64,000 bases of DNA, taken from Sulfuriferula nivalis (GTDB lineage Bacteria; Pseudomonadota; Gammaproteobacteria; Burkholderiales; Sulfuriferulaceae). Each line of letters begins with the position of its first letter. Position 1 is the first letter of the stretch. A model generated the notes under the pieces. That model saw nothing but the letters and a program-made list of their open reading frames with translations. It was not told the DNA's origin and made no database searches. Shown piece by piece: positions 45,498-56,107 of the stretch. The stretch lies in NCBI RefSeq assembly GCF_009937995.1, contig NZ_AP021881.1, positions 2,542,001-2,606,000 of the forward strand, given 5' to 3'. Made by a program: the position numbers and the translations under genes.

Positions 45498-47036
45498 TTA
45501 TATTTGTGGATGTGCGCGTTCCAGTTTGTTATATAAGCCATTGAGTGCATCTAAATATGCTTCGGCTGATGCAACTACAATATCAGTATCGGCGCCCTGA
45601 CCATTGACTATGCGACCAGCTTTAGCCAGACGTACGGTGACTTCCCCCTGTGCATCTGTTCCCGTGGTGATGTTATTAACTGAATAGAGCTGTAATTCAG
45701 CAGCACTATTCACCAGTTGCTCGATAGCTTTGAAGGTCGCATCAACTGGTCCACCACCTGTCGCTTGCGCTGACTTTTCTTCACCATGAGCGCTGATAAC
45801 CACTTGCGCCAATGGCGTTTCACCGGTTTCTGAGCACACTTTAAGTGAAACTAATTTATAGGCTTCTACACTGTGCGATGCCACTTCATCACTGGCCAAG
45901 GCATGCAAATCTTCGTCGAAAATTTCGTGCTTTTTATCAGCCAACTCTTTGAATCGGGTAAAAGCTGCATTAATCGCCTCTTCACTACCCAGATCTATGC
46001 CTAGCTCGGTTAAGCGAGTACGGAAAGCATTGCGCCCAGAGTGCTTGCCCAGCACCATTTTATTCGCGCTCCAGCCCACATCTTCTGCGCGCATAATCTC
46101 GTAAGTTTCACGATGTTTAAGCACACCATCTTGATGAATACCTGATTCATGCGCAAACGCATTGGCACCAACGATAGCCTTATTCGGCTGCACAGCAAAG
46201 CCGGTAATACTGGCGACTAAACGTGAAGCCGGTACAATTTGGGTCGTATCTATACGGGTACTGCATTGGAATACATCTGAGCGAGTACGAACAGCCATGA
46301 CGATTTCTTCCAGCGCTGCATTACCCGCACGCTCGCCTAATCCGTTAATAGTACACTCAACCTGACGGGCACCATTTAACACGGCGGACAAGGAGTTAGC
46401 TACCGCCAAACCCAAATCATTATGGCAATGCACAGAAAAAATTGCTTTATCTGAATTCGGTATACGCTCACGCAGATTACGTATCAATTCACCAAATTGC
46501 CCAGGCACGCTATAGCCTACAGTATCAGGTATGTTCAATGTACGAGCGCCTGCATCGATCACCGCTTCCAGCACACGACAAAGGAAATCGGGATCTGAAC
46601 GACCCGCATCTTCTGGTGAAAATTCTACGTTATCAGTATATTGCCGCGCCCACGTCACTGCTTTCACTGCCTGCTCTATCACCTGCTCGGGCGACATACG
46701 CAGTTTCTTTTCCATATGAATAGGACTGGTAGCAATAAAGGTGTGAATACGCGAGGAATTCGCGCCACGCAATGCTTCACCAGCCCGCTGTATATCGCGT
46801 TCCAACGCCCGTGCCAGACCGCAAATCGTGCTGTCTTTAATCGCATCGGCGACCGCCTTAACTGATTCAAAATCACCATTCGATGCTGCGGGGAAACCGG
46901 CTTCTATCACATCCACACGCATACGCTCAAGCTGACGGGCTATACGTACTTTTTCTTCCCGTGTCATGGATGCGCCCGGGCTTTGCTCGCCGTCGCGCAA
47001 GGTGGTATCAAATATGATTAAGTGGTCGCTACTCAT
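45498..47036 (-). CDS. leuA: 2-isopropylmalate synthase
   Basis: 512 aa. First committed step of leucine synthesis: acetyl-CoA plus 2-oxoisovalerate. The catalytic TIM barrel ([35 protein letters not shown] metal site; [14 protein letters not shown]) is followed by the C-terminal leucine-binding allosteric domain (about 390-512; VKVRL-type strands and [18 protein letters not shown]). Full length, so feedback inhibition by leucine is expected. It lies 64 bases downstream of pssA in a minus-strand run with the ilv genes. Confidence 0.96.
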   Translation of the reverse strand: MSSDHLIIFDTTLRDGEQSPGASMTREEKVRIARQLERMRVDVIEAGFPAASNGDFESVKAVADAIKDSTICGLARALERDIQRAGEALRGANSSRIHTFIATSPIHMEKKLRMSPEQVIEQAVKAVTWARQYTDNVEFSPEDAGRSDPDFLCRVLEAVIDAGARTLNIPDTVGYSVPGQFGELIRNLRERIPNSDKAIFSVHCHNDLGLAVANSLSAVLNGARQVECTINGLGERAGNAALEEIVMAVRTRSDVFQCSTRIDTTQIVPASRLVASITGFAVQPNKAIVGANAFAHESGIHQDGVLKHRETYEIMRAEDVGWSANKMVLGKHSGRNAFRTRLTELGIDLGSEEAINAAFTRFKELADKKHEIFDEDLHALASDEVASHSVEAYKLVSLKVCSETGETPLAQVVISAHGEEKSAQATGGGPVDATFKAIEQLVNSAAELQLYSVNNITTGTDAQGEVTVRLAKAGRIVNGQGADTDIVVASAEAYLDALNGLYNKLERAHPQI

Positions 47037-47062
47037 GACTTACTCCGAATTTATAGATGATT

Positions 47063-47099
47063 AGTCAGCTGAGACTGACTTTCTGGGTTAACAACCCAG
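47063..47099 (-). other. Two tandem hairpins upstream of leuA
   Basis: Within the 64-base pssA-leuA gap two perfect inverted repeats stand side by side: AGTCAG/CTGACT (47063-47068/47075-47080) and CTGGGTT/AACCCAG (47083-47089/47093-47099). Neither is followed by a T-run on the minus strand, so they are not ordinary terminators. They could be processing or stability elements in the leuA leader. No leader peptide seen. Confidence 0.4.
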
Positions 47100-47100
47100 C

Positions 47101-47859
47101 TTACTGTTGTGTTTTTGGCTTTTTATGTAATAGTGCCCAAGCGCCCATCGCATATCCCGATAATGCGTACACAGTCACCACACCAAACAACATCTCTGGT
47201 GGACTATAGGCTATCAACATAAAACCCATGGCAATCAGGAATACCACCATGAAGGGCACACTGCGACGTAAATTAATATCCTTACCACTGTAATAACGCA
47301 CATTGCTCACCATGGTCAGACCAGCGAATAATGTCACCGCAAATGCCAGCCATTTGGCGTCATTTCCAGCAATACCATATTCATTCATTACCCATACCAG
47401 ACCAGCTACTAATGCTGCTGCAGCTGGACTAGGCAATCCCTGAAAGTAGCGTTTATCGGCTACATCCAATTGCGTATTGAATCGAGCCAGGCGCAAGGCT
47501 GCGCCCACACAATAAACAAAAGCCGCCATCCAGCCTAATTTACCCAGCCCTTTTAATGCCCAGACGTAAGCGATGAGCGCTGGCGCCACACCAAACGAAA
47601 CCATATCTGACAAGGAGTCATATTCCGCGCCAAATGCGCTTTGGGTATGTGTCAACCGCGCTACTCGGCCATCCAGACCATCCAGCACCATAGCTACAAA
47701 AATTGCCACGGCTGATAATTCAAAATGCCCATTCATCGCCTGCACGATGGCATAAAAGCCAGCGAATAATGCCGCAGTTGTAAATAAATTAGGCAATAAA
47801 TAAATGCCACGCCGATGCGTGGAATTTCCTACCAGTGATTTATAACCAGGATCTGACAT
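47101..47859 (-). CDS. pssA: CDP-diacylglycerol-serine O-phosphatidyltransferase
   Basis: 252 aa integral membrane enzyme making phosphatidylserine, the precursor of phosphatidylethanolamine. The CDP-alcohol phosphotransferase signature DG-x2-AR-x8-G-x3-D-x3-D is seen in DGLDGRVARLTHTQSAFGAE followed by YDSLSDMV. About eight hydrophobic segments follow. The opening RGIYLLPNLFTTAALFAGFY is typical of the Bacillus-type (pssA2) subfamily. It lies between leuA and ilvC, a common betaproteobacterial arrangement. Confidence 0.93.
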   Translation of the reverse strand: MSDPGYKSLVGNSTHRRGIYLLPNLFTTAALFAGFYAIVQAMNGHFELSAVAIFVAMVLDGLDGRVARLTHTQSAFGAEYDSLSDMVSFGVAPALIAYVWALKGLGKLGWMAAFVYCVGAALRLARFNTQLDVADKRYFQGLPSPAAAALVAGLVWVMNEYGIAGNDAKWLAFAVTLFAGLTMVSNVRYYSGKDINLRRSVPFMVVFLIAMGFMLIAYSPPEMLFGVVTVYALSGYAMGAWALLHKKPKTQQ

Positions 47860-47921
47860 AGCTCACAATTCATATGAGACAGGACATAAACAATGTGCTG
47901 CCATTAAAAAACAATTAACCA

Positions 47922-47949
47922 ACGAAAAACACCCCAGAGTGTTTTTCGT
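47922..47949. other. Hairpin with 11-bp perfect stem between pssA and ilvC
   Basis: ACGAAAAACAC (47922-47932) pairs with GTGTTTTTCGT (47939-47949) over a 6-base loop. The T-tract is inside the stem. It stands next to the stronger ilvC terminator (47979-48003), so transcripts leaving ilvC meet two hairpins in tandem before pssA. Confidence 0.5.
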
Positions 47950-47978
47950 GGATTAGCTATTCGCTATCCACAAACTAA

Positions 47979-48003
47979 AACGAGGTCTAGGACCTCGTTT
48001 TCT
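47979..48003 (-). terminator. Intrinsic terminator of ilvC (bidirectional)
   Basis: The stem ACGAGGTC/GACCTCGT (47982-47989/47993-48000) with a TAG loop, extended by A/T pairs on both sides, ends in a T-run in either direction. On the minus strand it lies a few bases after the ilvC stop. Confidence 0.8.
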
Positions 48004-48009
48004 GCCACT

Positions 48010-49053
<1,044 letters not shown>

Positions 49054-49075
49054 TTAACAATATTAATAATACAAA

Positions 49076-49567
49076 TTAAACTTTAAGTATGCGTTCACCG
49101 CGACCGATACCTGAAGCACCCGTACGCACGGTTTCCAGAATAGCAGCTGCGTCGATCGCTTCAATAAATGCATCCAGCTTCGTGCCGGGCCCCGTCAACT
49201 CGATAGTGTAGGTTTTTTCAGTGACATCAATGATGCGCCCACGGAAGATATCCGCCATACGCTTCATTTCTTCACGATCTTTACCGAATGCACGCACTTT
49301 CACTAACATCAACTCACGTTCAATATGGCTACCATCGGACAAATCCAGTATCTTCACCACATCAATCAACTTATTGAGCTGTTTGACGATTTGTTCGATA
49401 ACTTCTTCAGATCCACGGGTGACGATAGTCATACGTGACAATGTCGCATCTTCGGTCGGCGCAACAGTGAGTGACTCAATGTTGTAACCACGTGCCGAGA
49501 ACAACCCTGCCACACGTGACAGCGCACCGGCTTCATTTTCCATTAATATCGAAATAATATGGCGCAT
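49076..49567 (-). CDS. ilvN: Acetolactate synthase small (regulatory) subunit
   Basis: 163 aa. N-terminal ACT domain (HIISILMENEAGALSRVAGL, about 3-75) that binds valine for feedback control, then the C-terminal domain (about 85-163) that activates the large subunit. Length and motifs fit the IlvH/IlvN regulatory subunit of the long type. One base separates it from ilvB upstream, so the two subunits are made together. Confidence 0.95.
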   Translation of the reverse strand: MRHIISILMENEAGALSRVAGLFSARGYNIESLTVAPTEDATLSRMTIVTRGSEEVIEQIVKQLNKLIDVVKILDLSDGSHIERELMLVKVRAFGKDREEMKRMADIFRGRIIDVTEKTYTIELTGPGTKLDAFIEAIDAAAILETVRTGASGIGRGERILKV

Positions 49568-49568
49568 G

Positions 49569-51275
49569 TTATAGCTCCTCCGCCAAAATCATTTCGGTAA
49601 TGCCCGCACCACCCGGCACCATAGGGAAAACGTTTTCAGTCTGATCAGTAATGAAATCCATAAATACCAAACGTTCCTTCATCGCAAAGGCTTCACGCAA
49701 TGCTGGCTCAACATCTTCCGGCTTCTCGATTTTCATCCCAACGTGACCATATGACTCGGCCAATTTCACAAAATCAGGCAGCGAATCCATATAGGACTCA
49801 GCATAACGATTGCCATAGAAAAACTCTTGCCACTGACGCACCATACCCATGTAGCGATTATTCAAATTCACCACTTTAACCGGGATGTGATATTGCTTGC
49901 ATGTTGATAGCTCTTGTATGCACATCTGGATACTGGATTCACCTGTCACACAGGCAACATCAGCATGTGGATGCGCTAACTGCACACCCATGGCAGCTGG
50001 CAAACCAAAACCCATCGTACCCAATCCACCAGAAGTAATCCAGCGACGTGGTTCGTCAAATGGATAATACTGAGCTGCCCACATTTGATGCTGACCTACG
50101 TCAGTCGTGACAAAGGCTTCGCCCTTGGTGACTTCCCACAGCTTCTGCACAACATATTGCGGTTTGATAATCGCGCTGGCACGATCAAATTTCAGGCAGT
50201 CTATGCTGCGCCACTCGTTAATCTGTGACCACCAGGCCGATAGTGCAGCAGCGTCACCACGTTCTTTACTGGCTTTAATCAGCTTAATCAACTCATCCAA
50301 CACAGCTGCAACGTCACCTACGATAGGCACGTCGACCTTAACACGCTTGGAAATTGAGGATGGATCTATGTCTATATGAATAATACGGCGTGCTTCACGT
50401 GCAAAATGGTCAGGTGAACCTATGACACGATCATCAAACCGCGCACCTATCGCCAGCAACACATCACTGTGCTGCATCGCCATATTAGCTTCATAAGTAC
50501 CATGCATCCCCAGCATACCGACGAACTGCTTATCCGTTGCAGGATACGCGCCCAAACCCATCAAGGTATTGGTGCAAGGAAAACCCAGCAAACGCGTTAA
50601 TTCTGTCAGTTGCTTGGCTGCATTACCCAGCACCACACCACCACCGCTATATATCATTGGGCGTTTCGCCTCAAATAACATTTGCGCAGCTTTTTTAATT
50701 TGACCAGTATGCCCCTTTACCACAGGATTATACGAACGCATGTCTACCGCCATCGTATAATCATAAGGATATGGCTGACCCGAAATATCTTTGGGAATAT
50801 CAACCAGAACAGGACCTGGGCGACCAGTAGAGGCGATATAAAACGCTTTCTTGATCGTCGCAGCCAAGTCCTTGATGTCTTTGACCAGGAAGTTATGTTT
50901 CACGCAAGGACGTGTGATACCAACCGCATCAACCTCCTGGAATGCATCCATACCAATCGCGGCAGTAGGCACTTGTCCACTGATCACCACCATAGGAATA
51001 GAATCCATATAAGCCGTAGCTATCCCTGTTACTGCGTTGGTAATCCCAGGGCCAGACGTGACCAATGCCACACCGACTTTACCTGTAGAGCGCGCATAAC
51101 CATCGGCCGCATGAACGGCAGCTTGCTCATGGCGTACCAATACATGCTTAAATTTATCCTGTTTGAAGATCGCATCGTAAATATTGAGTACCGCGCCGCC
51201 AGGGTAGCCAAATACAAACTCTACCCCTTCATCAGCCAGACACTTTACGGTAATCTCTGCACCATTTAATTCCAT
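49569..51275 (-). CDS. ilvB: Acetolactate synthase large (catalytic) subunit
   Basis: 568 aa thiamin-diphosphate enzyme that joins two pyruvates or pyruvate and 2-oxobutyrate. The catalytic Glu lies in HVLVRHEQAAVHAADGYAR, the FAD-binding middle domain has GGGVVLGNAAKQLTELTRLL and IGARFDDRVIG, and the C-terminal ThDP-binding region has GESSIQMCIQELSTCKQY and NLNNRYMGMVRQWQ. First gene of ilvB-ilvN-ilvC. Confidence 0.96.
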   Translation of the reverse strand: MELNGAEITVKCLADEGVEFVFGYPGGAVLNIYDAIFKQDKFKHVLVRHEQAAVHAADGYARSTGKVGVALVTSGPGITNAVTGIATAYMDSIPMVVISGQVPTAAIGMDAFQEVDAVGITRPCVKHNFLVKDIKDLAATIKKAFYIASTGRPGPVLVDIPKDISGQPYPYDYTMAVDMRSYNPVVKGHTGQIKKAAQMLFEAKRPMIYSGGGVVLGNAAKQLTELTRLLGFPCTNTLMGLGAYPATDKQFVGMLGMHGTYEANMAMQHSDVLLAIGARFDDRVIGSPDHFAREARRIIHIDIDPSSISKRVKVDVPIVGDVAAVLDELIKLIKASKERGDAAALSAWWSQINEWRSIDCLKFDRASAIIKPQYVVQKLWEVTKGEAFVTTDVGQHQMWAAQYYPFDEPRRWITSGGLGTMGFGLPAAMGVQLAHPHADVACVTGESSIQMCIQELSTCKQYHIPVKVVNLNNRYMGMVRQWQEFFYGNRYAESYMDSLPDFVKLAESYGHVGMKIEKPEDVEPALREAFAMKERLVFMDFITDQTENVFPMVPGGAGITEMILAEEL

Positions 51276-51345
51276 TGCAGTCGTCTATCCATTTAATTCG
51301 TTGAACATTCAATACTAAAGCTAAAACCGCTTCAGGTCAAAAAAA

Positions 51346-52155
51346 TTACTTGCGTGCAGCCTCATACAGCGGCATCACTCTGGCCGAATAATCTTGCAAA
51401 TCCTGCATACGTGTTTGCGGGCTAGGGTGCGTACTCAAAAATTCTGGGGGAGCGCCTCCCAGCTGACTCATTTTTTGCCACAAGCCTATCGCTGCCCGCG
51501 GATCATAACCTGCACGTGCTGCCAATTCCACACCCATGCGATCCGCCTCGGTTTCGTGCGTGCGGCTGTGAGGCAAACCGACACCCACGTTATACAATTG
51601 ATTCGCGGCATTCAAAGTGCCACGCCCTAAGCCACTCAATTGCGCACCGAGCATACCAATCTGCATCAAACTCTGTTCAGAAGCCTGTTCGCGCGCATGC
51701 TCCCGTAATGCATGAGACATTTCATGCCCCAGAATCGCCGCAATTTCAGCATCTGACAATTTCAACTTATCGATAATGCCGGTATAAATCGCAATTTTTC
51801 CGCCCGGCATACACCATGCATTAACTTCCGGGGAAGCAATCACATTCACTTCCCATTTCCAGTTCACCGCATCGGGACGAAATACAGCAACTTGTGAAAT
51901 CAAACGATAGGCTATGGTGCGAACACGCGCAGTCTGTGCTGGATTAGGATTGAGCGCACCTTGTCTGGATTCCTTTTGCAGCAATCCGCTATAACTTAAC
52001 GCCGCCTGCTGCATCAACGACTGACTCGACACCAAGGGTGACATTATCTGTGTTCTATCTATACCCACCAAACCACCTTGGGTCGTTTGCACCGTCTGGC
52101 ACGCACTCAGGCTTAAACTCAAACAACCCAATACCAAAATCTTACTCAGTTTCAT
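51346..52155 (-). CDS. M48-family metalloprotease lipoprotein
   Basis: 269 aa. Lipoprotein signal with lipobox LSAC (Cys19). Zinc site HEMSHALREH (HExxH) with the third ligand Glu in RTHETEADRMGVELAARAGY, the M48 pattern. The protein resembles BepA/LoiP/YcaL-type periplasmic proteases, which act in outer-membrane quality control. The C-terminus (FLSTHPSPQTRMQDLQ) contains the conserved STHP. Alone between ilvB and polA. Confidence 0.9.
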   Translation of the reverse strand: MKLSKILVLGCLSLSLSACQTVQTTQGGLVGIDRTQIMSPLVSSQSLMQQAALSYSGLLQKESRQGALNPNPAQTARVRTIAYRLISQVAVFRPDAVNWKWEVNVIASPEVNAWCMPGGKIAIYTGIIDKLKLSDAEIAAILGHEMSHALREHAREQASEQSLMQIGMLGAQLSGLGRGTLNAANQLYNVGVGLPHSRTHETEADRMGVELAARAGYDPRAAIGLWQKMSQLGGAPPEFLSTHPSPQTRMQDLQDYSARVMPLYEAARK

Positions 52156-52202
52156 ACACCGATCCTCTGGTTCATTACTTTATAACTATCAACGCATTAA
52201 TA

Positions 52203-54920
52203 TCAATGCGCCGCTTCCCAATTTTTCCCTACGCCGACGCCGACCTGCAACGGCACATTCAGCTGTGCAACATGACACATCAATCCAGATAAATTTTCCA
52301 GCACTGAGTTCAATTCAACCTGCGGCACTTCCAGCACCAGTTCGTCATGAACCTGCATAATGATGCGGGTCTGCATCTGCTCACGCGCCAACCAGCCTGC
52401 CACGGCTATCATCGCCAGCTTAATCAAATCAGCAGCCGTCCCCTGCATAGGTGCATTAATTGCTGCGCGTTCCGCACCATCTCGACGGTGTTTATTACTG
52501 CTGCGTATCTCTGGCAGCCATAAACGCCGACCGAATACTGTTTCCACATAACCAAACTCATATGCGGTGGCACGAGTGCCCTGCATATAGGTCGCCACAC
52601 CAGGATAACGCGCAAAGTAACGGTCTATATAAGACTGCGCAGCCGCTCGCTCCAGCCCCAATTGACTAGCCAACCCAAATGCCGACATGCCATAAATCAG
52701 CCCAAAGTTAATAGTCTTTGCCACGCGCCGCTGCTCGCTGCTGACTTCAGCGAGCGTCACGCCAAATATCTCTGCAGCGGTTGCGCTGTGTATATCAGCA
52801 TCTTCCATAAACGCTTTAACCAGACTAGAGTCACCCGACAAATGCGCCATGATGCGCAATTCTATCTGTGAATAATCCGCTGATACCAGCACACAACCCG
52901 GAGCGGCAATAAACGCCTCGCGCACGCGCCGCCCTTCGGCTGTTTTCACTGGGATATTTTGCAGATTCGGCTCTACGCTGGATAACCGCCCAGTCACCGC
53001 CACCGCTTGAGAATAACTGGTGTGCACACGCCCCGTCGCCGCATTCACCATGCGTGGCAATTTATCGGTATAAGTCGATTTCAGTTTTGCCAGACTGCGA
53101 TATTCCAGCAAAATTTTTGGCAGCGGATAATCCGCTGCTAATTGCGACAACACATCCTCATCGGTAGACGGCACGCCGCCAGGTGTTTTTTTAATGACAG
53201 GTAATTTCAACTGATCGAATAAAATGCCCTGTATCTGTTTAGGCGAGTTCAAATTAAACGGCTGCCCTGCCAATTCATAAGCCTGTTGCTCCATCGCCAG
53301 CATAGCCTGCCCTAACTCATGACTTTGCTGTTCCAGCAGTCCGCTATCCAGCAACACGCCATTGCGCTCAATTTGCCACAATATCGGCAATAACGGCATT
53401 TCAATCTGGCGATACACATAATCCAGCTTGGGCACGGCATGTACACGCGGATATAAATTCTGGTGCAAGCGCAGCGTAATATCGGCATCCTCCGCCGCAT
53501 ATTCCGCGGCCAGTTTAAGCTCAACCTGATCGAAGCCAATTTGGGACACACCCTTACCAGTCACAGACTCGTAACTAATGGTCGCCTCACCCAAATGCCG
53601 TTGCGCCAGACTGTCCATATTGCGTGGCAAATGCGATTCCAATATATACGCCTGCAACATAGTGTCATGAACCACTCCTGCCAGTCGGATATCGTGATTC
53701 GCCAGTACATGCATATCGTATTTCAAATTCTGCCCAACCTTTGCCCGACTGGCGTCCTCCAGCCACGACTGCAAACGCGCCAGCACCACATCCAAAGGCA
53801 ATTGCACCGGCGCGTCTGGCCCGCGATGCGCCAAAGGCAAATAGGCCGCCTGGTAAGGTGTAATTGCAAATGACATGCCTACCAACTGAGCCTGCATGGG
53901 GTCCAGACTGGTCGTTTCGGTATCAAAACTCACCAATTCAGCCTGCATTAACTTGCTTATCCAGACATCCAATTGCTCCAGCGTCAGTATCGTTTCATAA
54001 GCTTTCGCCACAGGCGGCGCAGCCAAATCCAGACTCACCTGCCCGAGTTCCACAGGCGCACTGGCCACTACGTTGTCTTGCACTTCACGCAGCCAGGTTC
54101 TGAAATGATAATGCCCATACAACTCAACCAGCGCAGGCTTGTCTGCTGGCCGCATAACTAAATCAGCAACAGTGCTATCTAGCGGCACATCGGTGCGAAT
54201 AGTAATCAGCTTGCGTGCCATCGGCAGCCAATCCAAGGCGCGGCGTAAATGTTCGCCCACTGCGCCTTTCACCTCTTCCGCATGTGCGATAACCTCTTCC
54301 AGCGTATCAAACTGAGCCAACCATTTAACTGCTGTTTTCGGCCCAACCTTTTCCACGCCCGGCACGTTATCAACCGCATCACCGATTAAGCTCAAATAAT
54401 CCACAATGCGATTCGGCGGTACACCAAATTTTGCCAGCACGCCCGCTTCGTCCATGGCCTCATTACTCATGGTATTAATTAAACTGACATGGGCATCAAC
54501 CAGCTGCGCCATATCCTTATCACCGGTAGAAATAATAGTCGCAATACCTTGCTGGCTGGCCTGATAAGCCAAAGTACCAATCACGTCATCCGCCTCAACG
54601 CCCTCAACCATCAATACTGGCCAACCCATCGCTTTAATCGCTGCATGCAGAGGGGCAATCTGACTGGCTAAATCTGCGGGCATGGATGGGCGATTCGCTT
54701 TGTATTCCGGATACCAGTCATCACGGAAAGTTTTCCCTTTGGCATCAAACACACAGGCGCTATAATCAGTGGCATAATCCTTCTGTAAGCGGCGTAACAT
54801 ATTCAATACGCCATAAATCGCATTGGTGGGCTCGCCCGCGGGGTTGCGCATATCCGGCAATGCATGAAATGCACGATACAAGTAAGACGAACCATCGACC
54901 AACAACAATTTTTTAGCCAC
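52203..54920 (-). CDS. polA: DNA polymerase I
   Basis: 905 aa from GTG 54920. The frame opens at an ATG four codons upstream, but GGAG overlaps that codon and lies six bases before the GTG, whose product begins VAKKLLLVDGSSYLYRAFHA. The 5'-3' exonuclease (about 1-290), 3'-5' exonuclease (about 315-500, with the acidic SFDTETTSLDP site intact) and polymerase (about 510-905; VSADYSQIELRIMAHLSG, KTINFGLIYGMSAFG, MQVHDELVLEVP) domains are all complete. It acts in repair and Okazaki-fragment processing. Its start is 10 bases from a divergent gene. Confidence 0.95.
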   Translation of the reverse strand: MAKKLLLVDGSSYLYRAFHALPDMRNPAGEPTNAIYGVLNMLRRLQKDYATDYSACVFDAKGKTFRDDWYPEYKANRPSMPADLASQIAPLHAAIKAMGWPVLMVEGVEADDVIGTLAYQASQQGIATIISTGDKDMAQLVDAHVSLINTMSNEAMDEAGVLAKFGVPPNRIVDYLSLIGDAVDNVPGVEKVGPKTAVKWLAQFDTLEEVIAHAEEVKGAVGEHLRRALDWLPMARKLITIRTDVPLDSTVADLVMRPADKPALVELYGHYHFRTWLREVQDNVVASAPVELGQVSLDLAAPPVAKAYETILTLEQLDVWISKLMQAELVSFDTETTSLDPMQAQLVGMSFAITPYQAAYLPLAHRGPDAPVQLPLDVVLARLQSWLEDASRAKVGQNLKYDMHVLANHDIRLAGVVHDTMLQAYILESHLPRNMDSLAQRHLGEATISYESVTGKGVSQIGFDQVELKLAAEYAAEDADITLRLHQNLYPRVHAVPKLDYVYRQIEMPLLPILWQIERNGVLLDSGLLEQQSHELGQAMLAMEQQAYELAGQPFNLNSPKQIQGILFDQLKLPVIKKTPGGVPSTDEDVLSQLAADYPLPKILLEYRSLAKLKSTYTDKLPRMVNAATGRVHTSYSQAVAVTGRLSSVEPNLQNIPVKTAEGRRVREAFIAAPGCVLVSADYSQIELRIMAHLSGDSSLVKAFMEDADIHSATAAEIFGVTLAEVSSEQRRVAKTINFGLIYGMSAFGLASQLGLERAAAQSYIDRYFARYPGVATYMQGTRATAYEFGYVETVFGRRLWLPEIRSSNKHRRDGAERAAINAPMQGTAADLIKLAMIAVAGWLAREQMQTRIIMQVHDELVLEVPQVELNSVLENLSGLMCHVAQLNVPLQVGVGVGKNWEAAH

Positions 54921-54930
54921 AACACACTCC

Positions 54931-55659
54931 ATGCATAAAGAAAAACTACCCCATCTTGCCGACCCAGAACTCGCCGCACACGCTAATTATAACGCCCGCG
55001 AATCATGGCGCATGTTCGAGATTATGTCAGAGTTTGTCTCTGCCACTGAACGTTTAAACGAAATTCACCCTGCCGTAAGCATCTTCGGTAGCGCCCGTAC
55101 ACCTGTTGACCATCCTTATTACGCACTCACTGAACGCATTGCACGGCAATTATCCGATGCTGGATTTTCCGTCATTTCTGGCGGCGGCCCTGGCATCATG
55201 GAAGCTGCAAATAAAGGCGCATTTCACGGCACATCACCCAGTGTCGGACTCAATATTCAATTGCCCCACGAACAGCATGACAACCCGTATCAGGATATTT
55301 CGCAAACGTTTGCGCATTTTTTCGTACGTAAAGTCATGTTTGTAAAATTCGCCTCTGCCTATGTCGTTATGCCAGGCGGATTCGGCACTATGGATGAGCT
55401 GATGGAAGCTTTAACTCTGGTGCAAACAGGCAAAACCCGCAAAATCCCTATTATTCTGGTGCAAAGCAGCTTCTGGGCAGGCCTGATCGACTGGTTCAAA
55501 AGCAGTCTGGTCAAGGAAGGCATGGTAAATGCCGAAGACATGAATCTGATCCAGGTTATCGACAATCCTGAAGATGTGGTCTGTGCAATTTTTGATCATT
55601 ATGAAAAGCAGGGCTTTGAGCCAAGCGCGCGGGATCGTCAGATACAACTTTATTTATAA
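54931..55659 (+). CDS. LOG-family protein (TIGR00730; cytokinin riboside monophosphate phosphoribohydrolase-like)
   Basis: 242 aa. Rossmann-like 'lysine decarboxylase' fold with the LOG signature VMPGGFGTMDELMEALTLVQ and upstream VISGGGPGIMEAANKGAF. Family members hydrolyse the N-glycosidic bond of nucleoside monophosphates. No clear ribosome-binding site precedes the ATG, but the N-terminus (RESWRMFEIMSEFVSATERL) is conserved in relatives, so this start is kept. Transcribed away from polA with only 10 bases between the start codons. Confidence 0.88.
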   Translation: MHKEKLPHLADPELAAHANYNARESWRMFEIMSEFVSATERLNEIHPAVSIFGSARTPVDHPYYALTERIARQLSDAGFSVISGGGPGIMEAANKGAFHGTSPSVGLNIQLPHEQHDNPYQDISQTFAHFFVRKVMFVKFASAYVVMPGGFGTMDELMEALTLVQTGKTRKIPIILVQSSFWAGLIDWFKSSLVKEGMVNAEDMNLIQVIDNPEDVVCAIFDHYEKQGFEPSARDRQIQLYL

Positions 55660-55669
55660 GCAAGCCGTC

Positions 55670-55684
55670 AGCCAGGGGCTGGCT
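55670..55684. other. Short hairpin after the LOG-family gene
   Basis: AGCCAG-GGG-CTGGCT, a perfect 6-bp G+C-rich stem, 11 bases after the stop. No T-run follows, so termination would need Rho or be weak. Confidence 0.35.
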
Positions 55685-55723
55685 CTGCTAAAATCCTGCT
55701 AATACACCATTACGAGGTTCACC

Positions 55724-56053
55724 ATGCGTAAAATCATCGTTGCAGCTTTGCTAGGACTCCCACTCATCTGTAGCGCGGCTGATCGCCCTGCTAATTTAGA
55801 GCCTTTACCTGTTGCACCACCCCCACCGGCGTTGAGCAACGAAGACAATGAACCCCAAATCACCATCAAACAAAAAGGTGAGGACAAATATGAAGAATAC
55901 CGTCACAACGGTAAGCTCTATATGATAAAAGTCACACCTAAAGTCGGCAAACCATATTACTTGGTTGATGATAGAGGTGATGGTCAGTTTACCCGTCAGG
56001 ATATTTCAGATTCTGGTGTACGCCCGCCAATGTGGATTATCCATCAGTGGTAA
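55724..56053 (+). CDS. DUF2782 family small secreted protein
   Basis: 109 aa. Signal peptide (KIIVAALLGLPLICSAA), a proline-rich stretch (LEPLPVAPPPPALSN), then the conserved domain EPQITIKQKGEDKYEEYRHN with IKVTPKVGKPYYLVDDRGDG. The family is almost confined to beta- and gammaproteobacteria and stands near polA and thrB, as here. Function unknown. Confidence 0.85.
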   Translation: MRKIIVAALLGLPLICSAADRPANLEPLPVAPPPPALSNEDNEPQITIKQKGEDKYEEYRHNGKLYMIKVTPKVGKPYYLVDDRGDGQFTRQDISDSGVRPPMWIIHQW

Positions 56054-56067
56054 TTTAATTTGAATCC

Positions 56068-56089
56068 AGCCTGATGCTGCCATCAGGCT
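56068..56089. other. Hairpin between DUF2782 gene and thrB
   Basis: AGCCTGATG-CTGC-CATCAGGCT, a perfect 9-bp stem with a 4-base loop, 15 bases after the DUF2782 stop and 19 before the thrB start. No T-run follows. It may act as a weak terminator or RNA-stability element. Confidence 0.45.
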
Positions 56090-56107
56090 AATAGAACTCT
56101 CACACCC

